Assembly (NCBI GenBank): GCA_963810815.1
Contig: CAWEPB010000007.1
Location: 434,001 to 498,000, forward strand
Source of the DNA: CAVQWT01 sp963810815
Lineage (GTDB): Bacteria > Pseudomonadota > Gammaproteobacteria > Burkholderiales > Casimicrobiaceae
Length of the DNA: 64,000 bases
Direction of reading: 5' to 3'
Below the pieces are notes generated by a model. It made no database searches and was not told the DNA's origin. It saw only the letters and a list, made by a program, of their open reading frames with translations. Below, piece by piece: positions 43,521 to 52,382 of the stretch; positions within the stretch are counted from its first letter, which is position 1; the number at the start of each line of letters is the position of its first letter. The position numbers and the translations under genes are program-made.

Positions 43521-44809
43521 CAGAGTCTCCACACCTGGATTCCGCGGGCCCTCAGCGCATCGGCATCGGCTTGGGCCTTGACGTCCGCGTAGATTCCGTT
43601 CGGAGCCAACTTCGCGACGATATCACCGATCGGCCGCTGGCCGAACTCGCGATGCGCAACCGCTGCGACGATCGCATCGGCACGAGGCAATTCGTTCCAC
43701 GGCGTCAGTGTGACACCGTACTCGTGCATCGCTTCGTCGGGGTCCGCCACCGGGTCGTGGACGTGTACCTGGGCACCGAACGATGCGAGTTCACGCACGA
43801 TGTCGATGACGCGCGAATTGCGAAGGTCGGGGCAGTTCTCCTTGAACGTGAGACCGAGCACGGTGACATTCGCGCCCTTGACGGGAAATCCGGATCGAAT
43901 CATCTGTTTCACCGTCTCTGCCGCGATGTACTTCCCCATGCCGTCATTGATTCGTCTGCCAGCGAGGATCACCTGGGGGTGATATCCCAGCATATCCGCC
44001 TTGTGGGTCAGGTAGTACGGATCGACGCCTATGCAGTGCCCGCCGACCAGTCCCGGCCGGAAGGGCAGGAAGTTCCACTTCGTACCTGCGGCCTCGAGGA
44101 CTTCCATGGTGTCGATGCCGATCTTGTGGAAGATGAGCGATAGCTCGTTCATCAGCGCGATGTTCAGATCCCGCTGCGTGTTCTCGATCACCTTTGCCGC
44201 CTCGGCCACCTTGATGCTGGTCGCGCGGTGTATACCGGCCGTGATGATGCTGCCGTAGACCGAAGCAACCTTCTCGAGGGTCTCCGGCGTGTCACCGGAG
44301 ACGACCTTGGTGATGCGGGTGAGCGAGTGCTCGCGGTCGCCCGGATTGATCCGCTCGGGCGAATAGCCGACGAAGAAGTCCTGGAGCCACTTCTTCCCGG
44401 AATGCGCTTCGATGACGGGAACGCAGATCTCCTCCGTGGCGCCGGGGTAGACGGTGGACTCATATACGACGGTCGCGCCGCGCTTCAGGTTCCTGCCGAC
44501 GGCCTCGCTGGCGCCGAGCAGCGGTCCGAAGTCGGGTTGGTGGGCGATGTCGATCGGCGTGGGCACCGCGACGACCACGAAATCCGCCTCGCGAAGGAGT
44601 GCGGCATCCGTCGTGACTTCGAGAAGCGTGGCCGCCTCGAGGTCCGCATTGCTTACCTCGCCGGTGGGGTCGATGAACTTACGGTAGGCGTCGACCTTCT
44701 TCTGAGAAAGGTCGTATCCGATGGTCCGGTAATGCTTGCCAAATTCGACGGCCAATGGCAGCCCGACGTATCCAAGTCCAACGACAGCGATAATTGTATT
44801 GCTATTCAT
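43520..44809 (-). CDS. UDP-N-acetylglucosamine 6-dehydrogenase (TviB/WbpO family)
   Basis: A 429-residue nucleotide-sugar dehydrogenase, with NAD motif AVVGLGYVGLPLAVEFG and VVAVPTPID. The catalytic Cys259 is in GLVGGHCIGVDPYYL, and the C-terminal UDP-binding domain has VLGLTFKENCPDLRNSRV. These match the TviB/WbpO branch that oxidises UDP-GlcNAc or UDP-GalNAc to the uronate, rather than UDP-Glc dehydrogenases. Coupled with the downstream epimerase, it supplies a HexNAc uronic acid residue to the exopolysaccharide. Confidence 0.9.
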   Translation of the reverse strand: MNSNTIIAVVGLGYVGLPLAVEFGKHYRTIGYDLSQKKVDAYRKFIDPTGEVSNADLEAATLLEVTTDAALLREADFVVVAVPTPIDIAHQPDFGPLLGASEAVGRNLKRGATVVYESTVYPGATEEICVPVIEAHSGKKWLQDFFVGYSPERINPGDREHSLTRITKVVSGDTPETLEKVASVYGSIITAGIHRATSIKVAEAAKVIENTQRDLNIALMNELSLIFHKIGIDTMEVLEAAGTKWNFLPFRPGLVGGHCIGVDPYYLTHKADMLGYHPQVILAGRRINDGMGKYIAAETVKQMIRSGFPVKGANVTVLGLTFKENCPDLRNSRVIDIVRELASFGAQVHVHDPVADPDEAMHEYGVTLTPWNELPRADAIVAAVAHREFGQRPIGDIVAKLAPNGIYADVKAQADADALRARGIQVWRL

Positions 44810-44969
44810 CAATGTCACGGGGTCACAAGTTAGGCGCTGCTGCAATACAGCGATAACGGGTTCGTACCTGGGCGCCTGATACTCGCCAGGCTCAGACACC
44901 AGATTTCGCATGCCCGAGAGTCGGTCGCGACATGGAGGTGAGCCGCGGGAAATTGCGCCGTTGGGACTG

Positions 44970-46352
44970 CTACCGCGCTCCCTCACCAAGCAGTACGACG
45001 CGCACCGTCTCAAGCAGGATCAGCAGGTCGAGGAAGAGCGTGTTGTTCTTGACGTAGTAGAGGTCGTACTCCAGCTTCTTCACGGACTCCTCGACAGTTG
45101 CGCCGTAGGTGTAGCGCACCTGTGCCCACCCCGTGATGCCCGGCTTCACACTGTGCCGGACCGCATAGAATGGCACCTGCTCGGTCAGCATCGCCACGAA
45201 GGCTGGCCGCTCCGGCCGGGGCCCGACGAAGCTCATTTCGCCCTTGAGCACGTTGAACAATTGCGGCAACTCGTCGATCCGGCTGCGCCGCAGGAATCGC
45301 CCGACCGAGGTCACGCGTGCGTCCTGCTGCGCGGCCCAACGGGGTGTCCCGTCCTTCTCCGCATCCTTGCGCATGCTGCGGAACTTGAGCACGGTGAAGG
45401 TCTTGCCCCGGTAACCGACGCGCTCCTGGCGGTAGATCACCGGCGTGCCGCTCTCGATGGCGATCAGCGCCGCTACCACTGCGATCAGCGGCAGCATCAT
45501 GGCGAGCAGTGTGGTGGCAATGACGATGTCGAATGCGCGCTTCACCGCTCGCCGCAGCCAATTCTGGCGAAAGCCGGACCCATAGATGAGCCAGCTTGCC
45601 TTGAGCGACTCGATCGGAACGCGTCCATTGATGCGCTCGAAGAACCGGGGCAGGTCCGTGATCTGAACGCCGCTCAGGCGGCAGTCGAGGAGTCCTCGAA
45701 GCGGCAGCACGCCACCGCGTTGCTGCCGGACGGCGACGATGATTTCGTCGATATCCAGCCGCCGGATGGTGTCCTGGATCGATGCACCGCCCGCCAGGAT
45801 GCGATTGGGAGATACCGCGATCTCGGTGACCTTCTCCAGGGGATAGAAGCCGACCAGCTGCATTCCCGGCGATCCGGCTGAGATTATCGACGCCTCGACG
45901 TCTTTTGCTTCCGCGCCGGTCCCCATCACCAGCACCCGATGGGGAAGCAGCCTCTCGAGCAGCGGCTCCACGACGACGTGCCGAAGGACGATTCGGCCGG
46001 TGAAGGCGATCAGTACGACCAGCCCGAGCGTCTTCCGGAAGTCGTCACCTCCCGGGAGGAGCTGCGCGACCAGGAACGCGATCGGAACACCGATCAGCAA
46101 CGCCAGGAACAGCCAGCTGACCTGCGTGCCGAACGCGAGCTTTCGGTCCTGTCGATACAACCCCATCGCGCCGCTGACGGCGACGATCAGCAGGGCGAAT
46201 ACCAACGCGGGAACCGCGATCTTCGACTGGGACGAGCCAAGTCCGCCCTCGAGACGATCGGCAAGGATGACGGCGATGAAGAGCCAGGACAGGTCCGCGC
46301 CGAGCTGGAGCAGCGTGGCACCGGAAACCTCGCGGCGGAGGAGGCTAACCAT
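44970..46352 (-). CDS. Undecaprenyl-phosphate sugar phosphotransferase (EpsB/WbaP-like priming enzyme)
   Basis: A 460-residue polyisoprenyl-phosphate hexose-1-phosphate transferase that starts polymer repeat-unit synthesis. It has four to five N-terminal helices (about 10-130), a CoA-binding-like Rossmann domain (HRVLVMGTGAEAKDVEASII), a further helix, then the catalytic domain with KRAFDIVIATTLLAMMLP and VGYRGKTFTVLKFRSMRKDA. It ends with RRSRIDELPQLFNVLKGEMS, FVGPRPERP and KPGITGWAQVRY. It belongs to the branch found in PEP-CTERM EPS loci. The start is the ATG at 46352; the frame is open upstream but not conserved. Confidence 0.92.
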   Translation of the reverse strand: MVSLLRREVSGATLLQLGADLSWLFIAVILADRLEGGLGSSQSKIAVPALVFALLIVAVSGAMGLYRQDRKLAFGTQVSWLFLALLIGVPIAFLVAQLLPGGDDFRKTLGLVVLIAFTGRIVLRHVVVEPLLERLLPHRVLVMGTGAEAKDVEASIISAGSPGMQLVGFYPLEKVTEIAVSPNRILAGGASIQDTIRRLDIDEIIVAVRQQRGGVLPLRGLLDCRLSGVQITDLPRFFERINGRVPIESLKASWLIYGSGFRQNWLRRAVKRAFDIVIATTLLAMMLPLIAVVAALIAIESGTPVIYRQERVGYRGKTFTVLKFRSMRKDAEKDGTPRWAAQQDARVTSVGRFLRRSRIDELPQLFNVLKGEMSFVGPRPERPAFVAMLTEQVPFYAVRHSVKPGITGWAQVRYTYGATVEESVKKLEYDLYYVKNNTLFLDLLILLETVRVVLLGEGAR

Positions 46353-46804
46353 GCGGAAACCGCCGATCGGGAGCGGACGTCCCGGTCGGTCGTTGCTGGC
46401 GAACCCTCGTGCAGTCACGGGTATGCATTGCGCTCCCTCGTGCTGTCGCTTGGCCCCACATCGGGGCCGCGCGATGGCGGCCGGGCGGGGCAAAGGTCAA
46501 GTTGAACAATACCAGCATATTCGCGTGGCTGCAGCGGAAGTCCTTCACCAAAGCACCAGTTCGATTGGCCTTTGGCCTACGGTCCGCTGGAATTTGTACA
46601 TCACATGTTGATAGCATATTTCCGAACGAAACCCTGAGGTTGACCGGGATAGGGTGTAACAATTCAGGCATGCGCCCCAAAGTTGAGCGCCGCGACCAAT
46701 TAATGGCAAGCGGATTATTCACATCCCGGTTGTTGCGTTTCCGCAACCCCAAACCGTCAAGCAATAACCATGCCGAATGAGTCCGCGCGACCTTCGCGGC
46801 AAGA
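46353..46804. other. 452-base leader region of the minus-strand EPS arm; no gene seen
   Basis: Non-coding region between VanZ and the priming transferase, with an AT-richer core at about 46500-46760. ORFs here lack coding character. I looked on both strands for GG-N10-GC sigma-54 and TTGACA/TATAAT sigma-70 pairs and found none I trust. Confidence 0.45.
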
Positions 46805-47161
46805 CTACTTGCCACCACCCAACCCCGCTTCGATGAACGTGAGGAGGTTCGGGGAACGCGGTGGCGCGGCAGCCCAACCGATCCCGACTCCGAGCGCGTC
46901 GGCAACCATGTCGGCGATGTCGAAGGTCCGGAAATCGGTGAGGTCCTGCAGGAACTCGAGGCCGATCCCCATCGCGACGAAGGCGATCGCGTACATGGCC
47001 CGCAGGTTCGCGGCACGATGGATCTGGGCAAACCAGTACATCAACGTCGCGTAGGCAAATCCATGGCCCAGCTTGTCGCCTTGGGCGACCGGGACCTCGA
47101 TCGGGTTGGGGGTAAGCGAGAGGTAGACAACGACGCCGATCAGCACCGCGCCGACCGTCAT
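46805..47161 (-). CDS. VanZ family membrane protein
   Basis: A 118-residue protein with three to four helices and the VanZ-like signatures SLTPNPIEVPVAQGDKLGHG, YATLMYWFAQIHR, GIGLEFLQDLTDFRTFDIAD, and MVADALGVGIGWA. VanZ-like proteins recur in exosortase-associated EPS loci with no proven function. It stands at the head of the minus-strand EPS arm, divergent from the plus-strand arm. Confidence 0.82.
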   Translation of the reverse strand: MTVGAVLIGVVVYLSLTPNPIEVPVAQGDKLGHGFAYATLMYWFAQIHRAANLRAMYAIAFVAMGIGLEFLQDLTDFRTFDIADMVADALGVGIGWAAAPPRSPNLLTFIEAGLGGGK

Positions 47162-47290
47162 CCATAGCCGATGAAACCGCAGTGGCGCGCGTTACGCTCA
47201 TGTGACCAACGTATTGTCGTGTGCAGATCGATGGATCCGTACACCGGCAGCATTCCGCCGGGACGGTGTCGTTTGCCCCTTGCTCCTGCG

Positions 47291-47296
47291 TATACT
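47291..47296 (+). promoter_or_regulatory. Candidate -10 element for the plus-strand EPS arm
   Basis: TATACT lies in a 235-base intergenic region and is the best -10 candidate before the methyltransferase gene. The -35 (TTTGCC-like) is poor, so this is tentative. Confidence 0.3.
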
Positions 47297-47396
47297 AATG
47301 CAGCAACAATCATCGGGTGGCGACCAGGCGGTCCGCATGTGGTCCGCATGTGCACGCGGGGCCGCCACCCGACAAATGCAATCCGACGGGGAACGA

Positions 47397-48677
47397 ATGA
47401 CCACCGCATCGATCGCAACGGCCAACAACGCGGGCACGGCGCCGGGATTCAAGGGATCCTGCCGTTTCTGCGGCGCGCCGCTTCATACGACTTTCGTCGA
47501 CTTGGGGATGTCGCCGTTGTGCCAGACCCACGTTCGCGAGGATCAATTGCACGAGATGGAGCCCTTCTATCCGCTGCACGCCTATGTGTGCGGCGAGTGC
47601 TTCCTCGTGCAGCTTCAGGAATTCGTGACCCCCGACGAGATCTTCACCGAGTACGCCTATTTTTCGTCGTACTCGACGACCTGGGTCGAGCACGCGCGCC
47701 GGTATGCCGAGGCGATGATCGACCGTTTCGGGCTCGGCAGCGCGAGCAAGGTGATGGAGATCGCCAGCAACGACGGCTACCTGCTGCAGCACTTCGTGGC
47801 GCGTGGCGTCCCGGTGCTCGGCATCGAGCCGGCCGCCAATGTCGCCAAGGTCGCGATCGAAAAGGGCATTCCGTCGGTGGTGCGATTCTTCGGACGGGAA
47901 AGCGCGGCGCAGATCGCCGCCGAGCATGGCCGTCCCGACCTGCTGCTCGGCAACAACGTGCTGGCCCACGTGCCCGACATCAACGACTTCGTCGGGGGGA
48001 TGAAGATCATCCTGGCGCCCGGCGGCGTGATCACGATGGAATTCCCGCACCTGCAGCGGCTGATGGCGGAGAATCAGTTCGACACGATCTACCACGAGCA
48101 CTTCAGCTACCTGTCGTTCGTCGCGGTCGAGCGCATCTTCGCGCACCACGGCATCACGCTGTTCGACGTCGAGGAACTGCCCACCCACGGCGGCTCGCTG
48201 CGCATCTACGGCCGCCACGCCGAGAACGCGTCGCTGGCCGTCGGTGAGCGGGTGCGCGCCTTGCGTCAGCGGGAGATCGACGACGGCTTTCTGACGCTGG
48301 AGCGTTATCGCGGGTTCGGCGAGCAGGTGAAGGCGACCAAGCGCAAGCTGCTGGCCTTCCTGATCGACGCAAAGGAGCGCGGCAAGAAGGTCGTCGGCTA
48401 CGGGGCGCCCGGGAAGGGGAATACGCTGCTCAATTATTGCGGCATCCGCACCGATTTTCTCGATTTCACCGTCGATGCCAACCCGTACAAGCAGGGCAAG
48501 TACACGCCGGGCACGCGCATCCCCATCCTGGCGCCGGACGCCATTCGCACGGCGCGTCCGGATTACGTGCTGATCCTGCCGTGGAACCTCAGGGCGGAAA
48601 TCGCCGATGCCGCGGCCTACATCGGCGAATGGGGCGGAAAGTTCGTCGTCCCCATTCCGGAGGTCCGGGTGCTCTGA
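47397..48677 (+). CDS. SAM-dependent C-methyltransferase of nucleotide sugars
   Basis: A 426-residue NovU/CloU-type sugar C-methyltransferase. The N-terminal zinc site has Cys22/Cys25 (CRFC) and Cys65/Cys68 (CGEC). The SAM-binding core carries VMEIASNDGYLLQHF (motif I) and LLLGNNVLAHVPDINDFV. A C-terminal Rossmann-like domain has KKVVGYGAPGKGNTLLNYCG. Such enzymes add a methyl branch to NDP-4-keto sugars. It is followed by an epimerase/reductase and a nucleotidyltransferase, fitting synthesis of a branched or deoxy sugar. Confidence 0.85.
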   Translation: MTTASIATANNAGTAPGFKGSCRFCGAPLHTTFVDLGMSPLCQTHVREDQLHEMEPFYPLHAYVCGECFLVQLQEFVTPDEIFTEYAYFSSYSTTWVEHARRYAEAMIDRFGLGSASKVMEIASNDGYLLQHFVARGVPVLGIEPAANVAKVAIEKGIPSVVRFFGRESAAQIAAEHGRPDLLLGNNVLAHVPDINDFVGGMKIILAPGGVITMEFPHLQRLMAENQFDTIYHEHFSYLSFVAVERIFAHHGITLFDVEELPTHGGSLRIYGRHAENASLAVGERVRALRQREIDDGFLTLERYRGFGEQVKATKRKLLAFLIDAKERGKKVVGYGAPGKGNTLLNYCGIRTDFLDFTVDANPYKQGKYTPGTRIPILAPDAIRTARPDYVLILPWNLRAEIADAAAYIGEWGGKFVVPIPEVRVL

Positions 48678-48839
48678 TCGTTACCTGACAAGGTCGGGCG
48701 ATGTGTTAAAACGTGGTCCGATATTTGCTTGCGCTCCAGTCTTCCGCGTACCCTTGAATTCAAATCGCGAGAGGCAGTTTCGGGCACCCCGTCTGCCGGC
48801 AATTCGAATCCTTTCAACTGCGCACAAGGCGCAAAGCTC

Positions 48840-49880
48840 ATGAAAATTCTTGTCACTGGCACTGAAGGTTATATCGGCGCGCGGATGGCCCCCATTCTTG
48901 CCGGCCGTGGCCACGAGGTCACGGGGCTCGATACGGGCTTCTATCGCGATGGCTGCCTGTACATCGACCCGATCAGCATGCCGATGGCTCCGCGCACCCT
49001 CTATCGGGACCTGCGTACCCTGGGTCCGCGGGACTTCGAAGGATTCGACGCCGTCGTTCATCTCGCCGAGCTGTCCAACGATCCGCTCGGGGAGAACCGG
49101 CCGGAGATCACATTCAAGATCAATCACGAGGGGTCCGTGCGCATCGCCCAGGCGGCGAAGCAGGCGGGAGTCAAGCGCTTCGTCTACGCGTCCTCGTGCA
49201 GCGTCTACGGCGTCGGATCGGGTGGCGATTTCCTCGACGAGACCTCGCCCGTCAACCCGCAGACGGCCTATGCCAACTGCAAGGTCAACGTGGAGCGCGA
49301 CCTCAAGCCGCTGGCGGACGACAAATTCTGCGTCAGCTTCATGCGCAATTCGACGGCGTACGGGCCTTCGCCCCGCATGCGGTTCGACATCGTGCTGAAC
49401 GACCTCTGCGCGCTGGCCTGGACGAAGAAGAAGATCGCGATGGTGAGCGACGGCAGCCCGTGGCGCCCCATCGTGCACATCGAGGACATCATCGAAGCCG
49501 TCCGCTGCACGCTGGAAGCGCCGGCGGACGCGGTCAACGGCGAGGTCTTCAACGTCGGTTCCACCGCCGAGAACTACCGGATCCGGGAGATCGCGGCGAT
49601 CGTCGCCGAGGCGTTCCCGGGCTGCGAGGTCACGGCCGGACCGCCGAGCAGCGACAACCGCAGCTATCGCGTCAACTTCGACAAGATCGCAACCAGGCTG
49701 CCCGGGTTCCAGGCCCGGTGGACGGCCAAGCGCGGCGCCGAGGAACTGCGGGCGCTGTTCGAGCGCATCGAGTTCTCGGCCGAGATGCACGCATTCCGTG
49801 CCTTCACCAGGCTCAAGCAGCTTCGCTTCCTGCAGCGGACCCACCAGGTCGACGACGACCTGTTCTGGAGGGCTGCATGA
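48840..49880 (+). CDS. NAD-dependent epimerase/dehydratase (extended SDR)
   Basis: A 346-residue SDR starting at MKILVTGTEGYIGARM. It has the Ser motif YASSCSVYGVGS and a YxxxK-type AYANCKVNVERDL (catalytic Tyr/Lys), RNSTAYGPSPRMRFDIVLND, and the C-terminal substrate region. It resembles SDR reductases/epimerases that act after sugar C-methylation. It is 162 bases downstream of the methyltransferase and 49 bases upstream of the nucleotidyltransferase. Substrate is not resolved. Confidence 0.85.
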   Translation: MKILVTGTEGYIGARMAPILAGRGHEVTGLDTGFYRDGCLYIDPISMPMAPRTLYRDLRTLGPRDFEGFDAVVHLAELSNDPLGENRPEITFKINHEGSVRIAQAAKQAGVKRFVYASSCSVYGVGSGGDFLDETSPVNPQTAYANCKVNVERDLKPLADDKFCVSFMRNSTAYGPSPRMRFDIVLNDLCALAWTKKKIAMVSDGSPWRPIVHIEDIIEAVRCTLEAPADAVNGEVFNVGSTAENYRIREIAAIVAEAFPGCEVTAGPPSSDNRSYRVNFDKIATRLPGFQARWTAKRGAEELRALFERIEFSAEMHAFRAFTRLKQLRFLQRTHQVDDDLFWRAA

Positions 49881-49929
49881 TGGCGGGAGGCTTCCGTCCG
49901 GAGCCGCGTCGCGGACAGACGAGGATTGC

Positions 49930-50712
49930 ATGAAGGTCGTTCTCTTCTGCGGAGGGATGGGGACGCGCCTCCGCGAGCATTCGGACACGATTCCGAAGCC
50001 GCTGGTGAACATCGGATATCGTCCGATTCTCTGGCACCTGATGCGCTATTACGCGCACTTCGGACACAAGGATTTCATCCTCTGTCTTGGATATCGCGGC
50101 GACCTGATTCGCGAGTTCTTCCTCGATTATCGCGATGCGCTGTCGACCGATTTCGTGTTGTCGGAGGGCGGACGTCGCGTCGAGCTTCTCGGGCAGGGCA
50201 TCGACGACTGGCGAATCACCTTTGTCCACACCGGAATGCACTCGAACCTCGGGCAGCGCCTGATGCTTGTCAGGCACCTGCTCGAGGGCGAAGAGATGTT
50301 TCTGGCCAACTACTCCGATGGCCTCAGCGACCTTCCCTTGAACCGGCATCTGGAAGGCTTTCGCCAGAACCAGTCGGTCGCCAGCTTTCTTTCCGTGCGT
50401 CCATCCCAGAGTTTCCACGCCGTGCGGGCAGACGATCGTGGCCTGGTGACGGCCATCGAGCCTGTCAGTGCGTCCGACTATTGGATCAACGGGGGGTTCT
50501 TCTGCCTGCGACGGGAGATCTTCGACTACATCCAGCCCGGCGACGAACTCGTCGAGCAGCCGTTTCAGCGCCTGTTGGCCGAGCGAAGACTGTCCACGCT
50601 GAAGTACGAAGGGTTCTGGGCGGCGATGGACACGTTCAAGGACAAGATCACGCTGGACCGAATGGAGGCCCGGGGCGACTGCCCCTGGATGGTGTGGAAG
50701 GCAGCCAAGTGA
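49930..50712 (+). CDS. Glucose-1-phosphate cytidylyltransferase-like nucleotidyltransferase
   Basis: A 260-residue sugar nucleotidyltransferase. The signature FCGGMGTRLREHSDTIPKPL is followed by IGYRPILWHLMRYYAHFGHK, DYWINGGFFCLRREIFDYI and FWAAMDTFKDK, which align with RfbF (CTP:glucose-1-phosphate cytidylyltransferase). The base preference cannot be fixed from sequence. If RfbF-like, it would start a CDP-sugar branch used by the SDR and C-methyltransferase beside it. Confidence 0.85.
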   Translation: MKVVLFCGGMGTRLREHSDTIPKPLVNIGYRPILWHLMRYYAHFGHKDFILCLGYRGDLIREFFLDYRDALSTDFVLSEGGRRVELLGQGIDDWRITFVHTGMHSNLGQRLMLVRHLLEGEEMFLANYSDGLSDLPLNRHLEGFRQNQSVASFLSVRPSQSFHAVRADDRGLVTAIEPVSASDYWINGGFFCLRREIFDYIQPGDELVEQPFQRLLAERRLSTLKYEGFWAAMDTFKDKITLDRMEARGDCPWMVWKAAK

Positions 50713-50797
50713 CTGCGCTGTCTGTAGCCACCTGGATTGTTCGCAAAGTCGGGTTGGCGCTCATACGCCGCCATCGGTTGAAACCTCGAACAGCGAC

Positions 50798-51453
50798 ATG
50801 CTTCGGTTAGCGCCTCATGTACGTGCAGGGCAGCCGTTGCGCCTGCTGTGCATCGGTGCCCATAGCGACGATCTCGAGATCGGATGCGGTGCAACCATAT
50901 TGGAGTGGTTGGGCTCGATGCCGGCCATCGAGGTCACATGGGTGGTCCTGAGCGCGGCCGCCGAGCGCGGAACGGAGGCGCGCCGGAGTGCGGGAGCGCT
51001 TCTTCGGCGTGCCGCAAAGCGGCGACTCGTTCTCGGCGAGTTCCGGGACGGATTCCTGCCGGCACAGTACGTGGCCGCCAAGTCGTTCTTCGAGGACCTG
51101 AAGCAGGGCGATCGAGCCTGACGTGATTCTCACGCATTGTCTGCGACGATCGCCATCAGGACCACCGTCTGGCGGCTGAGCTGACCTGGAATACGTGGCG
51201 CAATCACCTCGTTCTCGAGTACGAGATTCCGAAATATGAGGGAGACCTCGCGCCACCAAACGTGTACGTACCCGGTTTCCAGGCGACCGGCACTCGGCAA
51301 GGCGGCCCATCTGGAGCGGCATTTCGCATCGCAGCGGAACAAAGACTGGTTCCAATCGGAAAATTTTCTCGCATTGATGCGCGTTCGGGGAATGGAATGT
51401 CGAGCGCCAAGCGGCTTCGCTGAAGCTTTCACGCTCGCAAGGTTGTGCTGTAG
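50798..51453 (+). CDS. PIG-L family N-deacetylase (about four apparent frameshifts)
   Basis: Reads as a ~220-residue LmbE/PIG-L deacetylase when spliced. LLCIGAHSDDLEIGCGATIL has the metal-binding AHxDD. Then, in another frame, AIEPDVILTH is followed by DRHQDHRLAAELTWNTWRN (metal HxxH region) and LEYEIPKYEGDLAPPNVYVP. It ends with LERHFASQRNKDWFQSENFL and MRVRGMECRAPSGFAEAF. Frame breaks near 51108, 51142, 51270 and 51432. The family tail (ARKVVL) is recovered by adding one C. It probably deacetylates an N-acetyl sugar nucleotide. Consensus indels are more likely than a dead gene. Confidence 0.72.
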
Positions 51454-51487
51454 TCGGCGCTCACCGATGCACGGATGAGCGACGCGC

Positions 51488-52382
51488 ATGTCGCCGCCCA
51501 AGATCAGCATCGGGATGCCGGCCTACAACTCCGCCGCGACGATCGCCATTGTCCATCGAGTCGCTGCTTGCTCAGACCTTTGGCGATTTCGAGCTCATCG
51601 TCAGCGACAATGCGTCGACTGATGCGACGCGCGACGTTGTCGCGAGCCTTGCCAGCGTGGACCCCCGCATTCGGTACATCCGGCAATCGCACAACGTCGG
51701 CGCGAACCGCAACTACAGCATTGTTGCGGAGGTTGCGAGGGGAAGCTATTTCAAGTGGACGTCCTCCAGCGATCTTTGCGCGCCCACGTTCCTGTCGCAG
51801 TGTCTCCTGTCGCTCGAGCGGAATGACGACGCGGTGCTCGCGGCCCCGAGGACGCGCCTGTTCGTCGGCGAGGCCGCGCACGCGACGGATTATGAGTATG
51901 ACCTCGAACTCCTGGATCCCAGTCCGGCGGAGAGACTTATCGAGCTGATCTCGGCATTGCGTCTGAATAACGCCATGAATGGCCTGATTCGGATGGCAGC
52001 GTTGCGCCGCACTCCGCTGATTGAGTCGTACCTACTGGCAGATGAGGTCCTGCTGGCACATTTGGCGTTGCGGGGGAAGTTTGTACTCGTGGATGACTAT
52101 CTCTACTTTCGCCGGATGGACATCGCGACTTCGACAGCGTTGCAGGACGCAGACGCACGCCGGGCCCACCACTATCCGCAGAGATCCGCTCGCATCCTCT
52201 TCCAGTCCTGGAAGCGCCACTTTGGGTGGCTTCGAGCCGGACTCGCGGCACCGCTATCCGTTTCTCAGCGAGCCCGGGTCCTGGGCTACCTGGCGCGCCT
52301 CGTGTTTTGGGGGCGCGGTGCCTTGCTGACCGACGTCCAGGACGCCCTGAGGTACGTGACGCGACTGGATGTGCGAAAGTGA
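51488..52382 (+). CDS. Family 2 glycosyltransferase (apparent frameshift)
   Basis: A ~298-residue GT-A enzyme. It begins MSPPKISIGMPAYNSAATIA, breaks frame near 51550, and continues SIESLLAQTFGDFELIVSDN with ASTDATRDVV. Further on are KWTSSSDLCAPTFLSQCLLS (DXD-type region) and VDDYLYFRRMD. Donor and acceptor are unknown. It is followed by the DUF4910 gene with a GTGA overlap, so the two are coupled. Confidence 0.8.

Noticed and set aside
46353..47396. Sigma-54 promoters for the EPS arms (as for PrsK/PrsR-controlled PEP-CTERM loci)
   Set aside because: No GG-N10-GC element with good flanks was found on either strand upstream of VanZ, the priming transferase or the methyltransferase.
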